Assembly: GCA_934359535.1 (NCBI GenBank)
Contig: CAKRLN010000082.1
Location: 1-9,399 of the forward strand
Direction of reading: 5' to 3'
Length of the DNA: 9,399 bases
Origin: an uncultured Lachnospiraceae bacterium
GTDB lineage: Bacteria; Bacillota; Clostridia; Lachnospirales; Lachnospiraceae
How positions within the stretch are numbered: the first letter of the stretch is position 1; every line of letters starts with the position of its first letter. Below, one piece after another: positions 1-5,692 of this stretch. Below the pieces are notes generated by a model. It did no database searches. It was not told where the DNA came from and was given only the letters and a program-made list of their open reading frames with translations. A program made the position numbers and the translations under genes.

Positions 1-360
1 AAAAATGAGATGATAAAATATTTAAAGGTATTAACGCTGTACCGAAATGTATGCGCTCATAATGAAAGGTTGTTTTCTTATCACACATATATTGATATTC
101 CAGATACATTATTACATAAAAAATTAGGTGTTTCTAAAAAAGGTTCAAAATATATGTATGGAAAAAATGACTTGTTTAGTGTAGTCATTACTTTTCGTTA
201 TTTACTTCCAAAGACCGATTTTTTACTGTTTAAAAAGCAATTATTGCATATTTTTGACCGATATGAAAAGCGGAATTCAAATTTGAAATTAAACGATCTT
301 TTTGAATATATGGGCTTTCCGGCGAACTGGAAAGAGATAACAAAATTTCGCAAAATATAA
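1..360 (+). CDS. Abi_2-family abortive-infection protein, 3' end only
   Basis: The reading frame is open to the left edge, so only the last 119 residues are present; the family usually runs near 300. The segment around Y14-R23 of the visible part reads YRNVCAHNER. This is the hallmark of the Abi_2 (AbiD/AbiF-like) group and carries the R-x4-H motif of HEPN domains (Arg codon 43-45, His codon 58-60). In HEPN ribonucleases this Arg/His pair forms the active site, so the protein may be an RNA-cleaving toxin that halts growth on phage infection. That role comes from the family and is not shown here. The ATG at 10 is an internal Met, since the frame continues upstream (K-N-E). The end, an aromatic and basic tail with F-P-x-N-W, fits the family's C-terminus. 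Base composition is very AT-rich, like the kinase gene that follows on the same strand. Family assignment is fairly sure; function is inferred. Confidence 0.75.
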   Translation, partial: KNEMIKYLKVLTLYRNVCAHNERLFSYHTYIDIPDTLLHKKLGVSKKGSKYMYGKNDLFSVVITFRYLLPKTDFLLFKKQLLHIFDRYEKRNSNLKLNDLFEYMGFPANWKEITKFRKI

Positions 361-625
361 GTGGAGATAAAAATATTTCTATCTATATTTAAAGTTATTC
401 TATTTTTGCGATTTCTTCGCACTATTCAATCCATCCAATTACACAAAATTGTCTCATAATTTACATTGATATATGTATGCCACCGGTCATTCCATATGTG
501 AAAGAATTTGATGAGCTGGATGCTTTTATCAGATATTTGCGCAGAGTGGAAAGCTTTTAAAAGAGAGGATCTGAAGGATAACAGCGAGGAAATTTGTCTA
601 TAAATTTTCAGAAAGGAAGATCGCC
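361..625. other. AT-rich intergenic gap before the kinase gene
   Basis: No convincing gene lies here. A short hairpin, TGCGA/TCGCA with a 5-base loop, sits at 407-421. It has no T-run after it on either strand, so it is at best a weak terminator for the Abi gene. A loose promoter-like pair, TTGTCT (449-454) and TATGTA (472-477) with 17-base spacing, could drive the kinase but matches consensus poorly. A 27-codon frame (477-560) lacks a ribosome site. The only solid signal is the kinase ribosome site, AAAGGAAG at 612-619, ending six bases before the ATG at 626. Confidence 0.5.
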
Positions 626-2917
626 ATGGGCAAACCAAAAACAAAAAGATGGCTTTCACTCTTTGAAGAAATAAAAGATCTGGGTGAGGGTGGCAATGCG
701 AAGGTGTATCTTGTGAAGGAGAAACTATCCGGTCAGCAATATGCATTGAAAGAATTACAAAACAGAAAAGAAGAAAAGAAATCACGTTTTGTAAGCGAGA
801 TAAAAATAGAAAAAGAAAATTCTGCAATTATACCAGGAATTATTCCGGTAATTGTTTCTGATTGTGAGAATTATTGGTATACTATGCCAATTGCACAGCC
901 TGTAATGGAATTTATAGATGAAAAAGGACTTGAGGATATCATTGCCGGAGTTCTTCAGCTTTGCGAGACATTAGAACTACTTCATGAAAAAGGAATTCAT
1001 CACAGGGATATTAAACCAAGTAATATCTATTTTTATAATGAGAGATTTACATTTGGTGATTTTGGCTTGGTAGATTTTCCAGACAATGATGAATTCACAA
1101 GATCTGATCAGGGATTAGGTGCAATATTTACAATCGCGCCTGAAATGAAAAGAAATCCGAAAATAGCAGATGCAAGCAAGGCGGATGTTTTTTCCCTTGC
1201 AAAAACATTGTGGATGTTTCTTAGTGGAGACGAAAAAGGGTTTGATGGTGTATATAATTATCTGGACGAGAGTCATAGTTTAAGATATGTGTCAAGATTT
1301 AAAAATAAACATTTGGTTGAAATCGATGAGCTGCTTAGAGATTCAACTGCAAATGATCCGAATTTAAGGCCAGACATTCATGAATTTAAAAAAAGATTAA
1401 TACTGTGGCAGGAAATTTATGATGATTTTGAAAAATCACAAAATAGTGACTGGAAATTTTTGACACAGCAGTTATTTGGAAGAAATGTACCGGACTCTTC
1501 TACATGGAAAGATATTGATAAAATAATTGCAGTTTTAAATGTTGTTGGACGGACACCGGCATACAACCATATGCTTTTATCAGATTATGGAGGGTTAGAT
1601 TTTTCATATGCTCAAAGAGCTGTGGAAGAGAAGTGCATATACTTATATGATACAGAGGGGATGTGTTATGTGGTAAAACCTGGATCTTTACAATACGAAG
1701 GATTTTCAGAGGATTATAGGTGGAGTTATTTTCGCCTTGATTTACAGAGATTAGCTCCAATTATATGCCGGTATGATAAAATAGATTTTGAATATTTAAT
1801 TGAAGATGTGCCGGGACATTATGTAGATGCTTCAAGTGCGCAGTATGGGGTATATGATTATGATTCTGGAGAGCCTTTGCCGGATGGATATAGAGAGGTA
1901 AAACGGTATTTAGAGGGATCATTTCTTTTTGTTTTGAAAAACGGACCGTATAATCGTATAACTGGAACTTATGATGGGCGACATGGTTTGGTCGATCAGG
2001 ATGAATTTAGAGAATATATTGAAAAATTGATGAAAATGTATCATGTATTATATGAGAAGGCCTCTAATGATGAACGTTTTAAGAAGCTGTCTAGAAAAGA
2101 AATGGATAACAGGATATTAAGAGCTCCATTTTTTAATAAAAATCCTTTTGAAACAAATACGTTCGATCTGGATAATAAAGAAAAAGAACGATTCGTGGCT
2201 GAAGGAGAACTTATTCATAAAAAACAGATATATATAAAAGAACATTATAATAAATGGAATTTTTTAAATGCATTTTCTTTACAAACAGAATATCCAGAAG
2301 AACCGATATGTTTTTATTTTGAATTTACCAGATCATTTAATGGAAGCCTGTTTGATTTAATAAACAATAAGAAAAGGTGTATTTGCCGTGATGGATTAAT
2401 TAAAGAGATAACAGATGATAATTTTAAAGAATGTGCTATTGCGAGAAACCGCGAGCAGGCAATTATAATTCTAAAAAATATCCAGAAATTATTTGAAGAG
2501 TATTTGGAAAATGAAGAAATAATTGCTGTTGAAGATTACCATCAATATTTTAGTATTTCTTTTAAGCGTTGTGGAGCACCAACTCATTTATTTAAGAAAT
2601 CTGAAATAGAGACTGCAATGAGAAATGCAGATGACAGGCGTAATAACCGGCTGGTTATAGATGAAAATGGGTATGTCAAAATAATTTCAGATGATGAAGA
2701 TGCTTTGTTATATCCGGTTTATCTTGAAGAGTGGAATGCTGGAAATAATTATGTTGGAAAATATTCAAAATTATATTCTTTGGATGAGAACTATAATCTG
2801 TGTTTGCAAGGATGGTTGCAATATTTGATAACTGGACAAATACAGTATATGGATTTATTAATAGAGATGCCTGATGAAGAACATTTAATTTCACAAATTA
2901 AAGAATTTTATAAATAA
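626..2917 (+). CDS. Hanks-type Ser/Thr protein kinase with long unrecognised C-terminal region
   Basis: A cytoplasmic protein kinase of 763 residues with no transmembrane segment or PASTA repeats. The N-terminal domain (about residues 10-270) has the complete catalytic set: glycine loop GEGGNAKV (20-27), ATP-binding Lys42 in ALKEL, catalytic loop HRDIKPSN (126-133, Asp128 the base), metal-binding DFG (145-147) and APE (171-173). It should therefore phosphorylate Ser/Thr using ATP. Residues about 275-763 match no domain I know. They are rich in aromatic and acidic residues and contain no obvious helicase, nuclease or lectin motif. The start is supported by AAAGGAAG a few bases upstream. The gene is strongly AT-rich and lies between an Abi gene and an orphan ORF, which suggests an acquired, possibly defence-related kinase. 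Hanks kinases act in phage defence elsewhere (Stk2, PglW), but nothing here identifies this protein as either. Kinase activity is likely; substrate and role are unknown. Confidence 0.88.
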   Translation: MGKPKTKRWLSLFEEIKDLGEGGNAKVYLVKEKLSGQQYALKELQNRKEEKKSRFVSEIKIEKENSAIIPGIIPVIVSDCENYWYTMPIAQPVMEFIDEKGLEDIIAGVLQLCETLELLHEKGIHHRDIKPSNIYFYNERFTFGDFGLVDFPDNDEFTRSDQGLGAIFTIAPEMKRNPKIADASKADVFSLAKTLWMFLSGDEKGFDGVYNYLDESHSLRYVSRFKNKHLVEIDELLRDSTANDPNLRPDIHEFKKRLILWQEIYDDFEKSQNSDWKFLTQQLFGRNVPDSSTWKDIDKIIAVLNVVGRTPAYNHMLLSDYGGLDFSYAQRAVEEKCIYLYDTEGMCYVVKPGSLQYEGFSEDYRWSYFRLDLQRLAPIICRYDKIDFEYLIEDVPGHYVDASSAQYGVYDYDSGEPLPDGYREVKRYLEGSFLFVLKNGPYNRITGTYDGRHGLVDQDEFREYIEKLMKMYHVLYEKASNDERFKKLSRKEMDNRILRAPFFNKNPFETNTFDLDNKEKERFVAEGELIHKKQIYIKEHYNKWNFLNAFSLQTEYPEEPICFYFEFTRSFNGSLFDLINNKKRCICRDGLIKEITDDNFKECAIARNREQAIIILKNIQKLFEEYLENEEIIAVEDYHQYFSISFKRCGAPTHLFKKSEIETAMRNADDRRNNRLVIDENGYVKIISDDEDALLYPVYLEEWNAGNNYVGKYSKLYSLDENYNLCLQGWLQYLITGQIQYMDLLIEMPDEEHLISQIKEFYK

Positions 2918-2919
2918 AA

Positions 2920-2942
2920 ACGTTGCCAATTAAGGGCAGCGT
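2920..2942 (-). terminator. Hairpin with T-run reading leftwards
   Basis: An 8-bp stem (ACGTTGCC with GGCAGCGT, one G-T pair) encloses a 7-base loop directly after the kinase stop codon. The T-run follows the stem only on the minus strand (TTTTTATTTA, from the A-run at 2911-2919). It is therefore better built to stop leftward transcription, such as read-through from the tRNA genes, than to end the kinase transcript. It may work weakly in both directions. Confidence 0.4.
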
Positions 2943-3008
2943 CAAAATATTGAAAATGCAATTCGGATTAATTTAATTTTTAGAGGGAAAAGAATTTGTC
3001 CCAAGATT

Positions 3009-3401
3009 GTGCCATCGTTGCAGAAAAAAGAGAATACCTATGATATTTTATTTTGGGGAAATGACAGAGAGACCTATCCAATCGTTCAGTTTAACATTAA
3101 TGTACTTACGAAGATGCCAATTCAGCTTTTGGCAGAACATGCGATTAATAGATGTTTTCGGATAGTAAATGACCTTGTTGATTATAATTCTAATGAATTG
3201 CGCGAATTAAAGAAGATCCCAATGGATAGTGAATATGTTTCAACCCATTTGTTTTTAGAGGCTGTGAATACAGAGCGGAATACAGAGTTGCTACAATTTG
3301 TTCCTCATTATAAAAAGGTAATCCATGAAGACTATGAAGAGGTCTTTGATGAAAATGAGACAAATAAGATGATGGATGTATTAAGGTGCGTCGCCCCTTA
3401 A
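3009..3401 (+). CDS. Orphan ORF, hypothetical or remnant protein
   Basis: I do not recognise this 130-codon frame. It would encode a soluble, charged protein with several predicted helices (for example LLAEHAINRCFRIVNDLVDY) and no signal peptide or membrane segment. The only early start is GTG at 3009, and it lacks a ribosome site at usable spacing; GAGGG at 2983-2987 is about 21 bases away. The frame stays open upstream to 2934, and the next in-frame ATG (3114) also has no ribosome site. This suggests the 3' part of a larger gene whose front was lost, rather than an intact small gene. It shares the AT-rich composition of the kinase region and runs convergently into the tRNA genes, ending 36 bases from the tRNA-Gly 3' end. 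It could be a fragment left by insertion or deletion at a tRNA-linked island boundary. Coding potential is plausible; function is unknown. Confidence 0.4.
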   Translation: MPSLQKKENTYDILFWGNDRETYPIVQFNINVLTKMPIQLLAEHAINRCFRIVNDLVDYNSNELRELKKIPMDSEYVSTHLFLEAVNTERNTELLQFVPHYKKVIHEDYEEVFDENETNKMMDVLRCVAP

Positions 3402-3431
3402 AGTCCTGCAACCCCCGTATTTTCAGGGCAT

Positions 3432-3437
3432 AAAAAA
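3432..3437 (-). terminator. T-run directly after tRNA-Gly
   Basis: Six T residues on the minus strand follow the discriminator T of tRNA-Gly with no gap. The GC-containing tRNA acceptor and T-arm stems immediately before them could serve as the terminator hairpin, so the tRNA would end its own transcript. No separate hairpin of comparable strength lies between the tRNA and the T-run. Confidence 0.4.
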
Positions 3438-3508
3438 AGCAGATAACGGGAGTCGGACCCGCCTTTCCAGCTTGGGAAGCTAGCGTTCTACCGATGAACC
3501 ATATCTGC
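3438..3508 (-). tRNA. tRNA-Gly (anticodon CCC)
   Basis: Reading the minus strand gives a full 71-base cloverleaf. The acceptor stem is GCAGATA/TATCTGC with discriminator T, which is normal for bacterial tRNA-Gly. The D-arm is GTTC/GAAC with G18-G19 in the loop. The anticodon stem is CTAGC/GCTGG with loop TTCCCAA, so the anticodon is CCC, reading GGG. The T-arm is GCGGG/CCCGT. CCA is not encoded. The T-loop reads TCCGACT, so position 55 is C where almost all tRNAs have T. The gene is second in an operon 24 bases after tRNA-Leu. Its 3' end faces the AT-rich island. Confidence 0.93.
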
Positions 3509-3532
3509 CTGATAATTAGCCTATGAAATTAG

Positions 3533-3616
3533 TGCCGGCAGTGGGACTTGAACCCACACGATGTTGCCATCAACAGATTTTGAGTCTGCCTCGTCTGCCA
3601 ATTCCGACATGCCGGC
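3533..3616 (-). tRNA. tRNA-Leu (anticodon CAA)
   Basis: An 84-base class II tRNA on the minus strand, with acceptor stem GCCGGCA/TGCCGGC and discriminator A as expected for Leu. The D-arm contains AATTGGCAGAC. The anticodon stem is GCAGA/TCTGT with loop CTCAAAA (anticodon CAA, reading UUG). A long variable arm, GATG-GCAA-CATC, is present. The T-arm is GTGGG/CCCAC with loop TTCAAGT. CCA is not encoded. It is the first gene of the two-tRNA operon. Confidence 0.96.
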
Positions 3617-3647
3617 GTAAATCATATTTTATGACTGAACATTGTCT

Positions 3648-3676
3648 ATGTTAGCATAACAGAGATAAAAATGCAA
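3648..3676 (-). promoter_or_regulatory. Sigma-A promoter of the tRNA operon
   Basis: On the minus strand TTGCAT (3676-3671) and TAACAT (3653-3648) are separated by exactly 17 bases. A TG one base before the -10 makes it an extended -10 promoter. Transcription would start near 3641, about 25 bases before tRNA-Leu. It diverges from the promoter of the cyclase operon. Confidence 0.75.
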
Positions 3677-3721
3677 CAAAAATTTGGAAAGAATAAGAAA
3701 AATGTTACTGTGAAAAAAATA

Positions 3722-3750
3722 TGGCAGGGAGCTTTGGTTTGCGGTATAAT
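3722..3750 (+). promoter_or_regulatory. Probable sigma-A promoter of the cyclase-LTA synthase operon
   Basis: A perfect -10 box TATAAT lies at 3745-3750. At 17-base spacing the -35 position (3722-3727) reads TGGCAG, a poor match to TTGACA, and there is no extended -10 TG. Such a promoter might be weak or depend on an activator. Transcription would start near 3757, leaving a leader of about 30 bases, too short for a riboswitch. Confidence 0.6.
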
Positions 3751-3753
3751 AGG

Positions 3754-3765
3754 GACGTCAGTACT
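3754..3765. promoter_or_regulatory. Two abutting palindromes at the likely transcription start
   Basis: GACGTC (3754-3759) and AGTACT (3760-3765) are each perfect 6-bp palindromes. They adjoin each other just downstream of the -10 box, a position where a repressor could block transcription. No regulator for such a site is known from this window, so this is only a candidate operator. Confidence 0.2.
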
Positions 3766-3774
3766 ATAACAGAT

Positions 3775-3779
3775 GGGGA
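3775..3779 (+). promoter_or_regulatory. Ribosome binding site deciding the cyclase start
   Basis: GGGGA lies eight bases before the ATG at 3788. The in-frame ATG at 3773 has no such site upstream (its leader is ACTATAACAG) and itself overlaps this GGGGA. The site therefore favours 3788 as the real start. Confidence 0.6.
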
Positions 3780-3787
3780 ATTTTTAC

Positions 3788-5692
3788 ATGAAGAAGATAG
3801 CGATCATTGCAGATGGGTGGAGAAGATATATTAATTACGCATGGATCAGCGGTTGTAAACAGTACATAAAGGAACATGATCTGGATGTGGATATTTATGC
3901 CTTTAACAGCTTCGGGAATTTTAGTCTGGATGAGAAATATAACGATGGAGAATATAACATCACAAAGCTTCCAGAGTTTTCAAGGTTTGACGGAATTCTT
4001 TTGGAGCTTACGAATGTTTCAAGGGGGCAGATGAAAGAGGAGCTGATCGAGCGCATAAAGGAATCGAAGACTCCGGCGGTCTCTCTTGTGGAACGGATTC
4101 CGGGACTTTATTACAGCGGAATTGATAATTATGCAGCGATGGAGAAGCTCGTAGAGCATCTTATCTGTGAGCACGGCTGTAAAACCTTAAATTATGTTGG
4201 CGGTCCTAAGCAGAATGGAGAGAACCAGGAGCGGCTTTGTGCATATAAGGATGTGTTAAAAAGACATGGTATTCCGGTGGAGGAAGAACGGATTCTTCAC
4301 AGGGATTATGAGATCGAGACTGGAGAGTGGGCATTTGAATTTTTTAAAGCACAGGGAACGCTTCCGGATGCCTTTGTCTGTGCAAATGACAACATTGCAG
4401 TTGGTATCTGCAAGCAGGCAAAGGACGAAGGCTTTCATATTCCAGAGGATTTTCTTGTGACTGGCTTTGATGATTTTGACAAGGCTTCTTATTTTGATCC
4501 GCGGATTACAACGGTCGGGTTTGAAAGGGAAGCGATTGCGTATCATGCAACGGAGCTGCTGCATAAGCTCTGGAATGGGGAAAAAGAGCGCCAGGCACGT
4601 TATGCAAAGCTTCACTGGAGATTTCAGGACAGCTGTGGCTGCAGGCCAAAGGATCCGCCAAACCGGGGAGAGTATGTTACAAGCCGGATTTTCGGAGATG
4701 TCGCAGAGAGCAATATGTTAAATACGATGATGGATTTAAAGCGCCGGCTTTTGGAATGCAGCAGCTATGAGGAGATGGCAGAGTGCTTTCCAAATTATGT
4801 TTCCGGGCTTGACTGCCAGGAAATGTATATTCTTATGAACCGCGATTTCATTGAAATGGAAAATGCAGATGTCCTTGATGATGATGCAGCAGAAAGCTAT
4901 ATTACAAAAGGCTATCCAGAGGAGATGGAGGTCGTGCTTGCCAGCAGGAACGGGGAAGCTTACCATAATATCGAAAAGGAGCCGGGAGAGTTAGTGCCAC
5001 ATATCTGGGATCAGAAGCGCAATAATCTGTATCTGTTTTCCCCGATTCATTTCAGGGAACGTGAGGTTGGATATTTTGTGTTCCAGAATTGCGATTATAT
5101 GTTAGATAACCAGTTTTTGTTTCAGACGCTGAATACCTTTCAGGAGGCACTGGAAGCCTTGTATGGAAAGCTTGTGCTAAGGCGGATGAATAAGAAGCTT
5201 TCGCTTCTTTATATCATGGATTCACTGACCGGGCTTTATAACCGGATGGCATATGACAGGCTTGCGGTTCCACTCTATGAGAAGTGTATGAAGGAAGAAC
5301 GCAGGGTAATGATTATGTTTGTCGATGTTGACCGGCTGAAATATATCAATGATACGTTTGGCCATGATATGGGCAATCTTGCGATCAGCAGCACAGCGGC
5401 GGCGATTCGGGAATGTTGCCCGCAGAATGCGGTTGCGATACGTTATGGGGGAGATGAGTTTGTTGTGCTTATTCCGGATTATGGGAAGGATGCAGCAGAA
5501 ATGCTGCAGGACAGCATTACAAAGAGACTTCAGAACATGACAGGCGGTTATCATGCTGGGTTTCCGATCGAGGCGAGCATCGGCTATGTAATCGCGGATG
5601 CAGGGGAGAAGAGCTTAAATGACTGGATCGATGAAGCAGATGAAAAGATGTATGAGGTGAAAAAGGCAAGAAAGGTGGAGCGGAAGAAGTAA
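3788..5692 (+). CDS. LacI-type ligand-binding / GGDEF diguanylate cyclase
   Basis: Predicted soluble c-di-GMP synthase of 634 residues (639 if begun at 3773). Residues 1-285 resemble the sugar-binding domain of LacI/PurR regulators: beta-strand start MKKIAIIADG, ANDNIAVG (199-206), and VTGFDDF followed by PRITTV (from 224). The usual N-terminal helix-turn-helix is absent, so it is not a DNA-binding repressor. About 300-455 is a possible GAF-like region, and a helical linker follows. The C-terminal GGDEF domain starts at DSLTGLYNR (478-486). It keeps metal-binding FVDVD (511-515), IND and GHD, and the intact catalytic GGDEF (554-558), so it should condense two GTP to c-di-GMP. The inhibitory RxxD site five residues before GGDEF is missing; that position reads PQNA. 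Lacking signal peptide and membrane helices, it probably senses an intracellular sugar-like ligand. It is the first gene of an operon with LTA synthase-like and YfhO-like genes, which suggests a surface-polymer role. Domains are sure; the ligand is unknown. Confidence 0.9.
   Translation: MKKIAIIADGWRRYINYAWISGCKQYIKEHDLDVDIYAFNSFGNFSLDEKYNDGEYNITKLPEFSRFDGILLELTNVSRGQMKEELIERIKESKTPAVSLVERIPGLYYSGIDNYAAMEKLVEHLICEHGCKTLNYVGGPKQNGENQERLCAYKDVLKRHGIPVEEERILHRDYEIETGEWAFEFFKAQGTLPDAFVCANDNIAVGICKQAKDEGFHIPEDFLVTGFDDFDKASYFDPRITTVGFEREAIAYHATELLHKLWNGEKERQARYAKLHWRFQDSCGCRPKDPPNRGEYVTSRIFGDVAESNMLNTMMDLKRRLLECSSYEEMAECFPNYVSGLDCQEMYILMNRDFIEMENADVLDDDAAESYITKGYPEEMEVVLASRNGEAYHNIEKEPGELVPHIWDQKRNNLYLFSPIHFREREVGYFVFQNCDYMLDNQFLFQTLNTFQEALEALYGKLVLRRMNKKLSLLYIMDSLTGLYNRMAYDRLAVPLYEKCMKEERRVMIMFVDVDRLKYINDTFGHDMGNLAISSTAAAIRECCPQNAVAIRYGGDEFVVLIPDYGKDAAEMLQDSITKRLQNMTGGYHAGFPIEASIGYVIADAGEKSLNDWIDEADEKMYEVKKARKVERKK

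Noticed and set aside
477..560. 27-codon frame starting MPPVIPYVKEFDELD between the Abi and kinase genes
   Set aside because: No ribosome site and very short. It may be a gene remnant, but nothing supports expression.
426..827. 133-codon minus-strand open frame over the kinase start
   Set aside because: It overlaps the kinase glycine loop and lysine codons on the opposite strand and has a low-complexity Leu/Phe/Ser-rich product. It is a shadow of the kinase frame.
3722..3740. Possible sigma-54 promoter starting TGGCAG
   Set aside because: The GC of the -12 element is not at the required distance from the GG. A TATAAT box nearby explains the promoter better.
3751..3787. c-di-GMP riboswitch in the leader of the cyclase operon
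   Set aside because: The leader from the likely start site is only about 30 bases, too short for a GEMM fold.
3773..3787. Upstream ATG at 3773 as the cyclase start
   Set aside because: It has no ribosome site, whereas ATG 3788 has GGGGA at good spacing and gives the usual MKKIAII opening strand of the domain.
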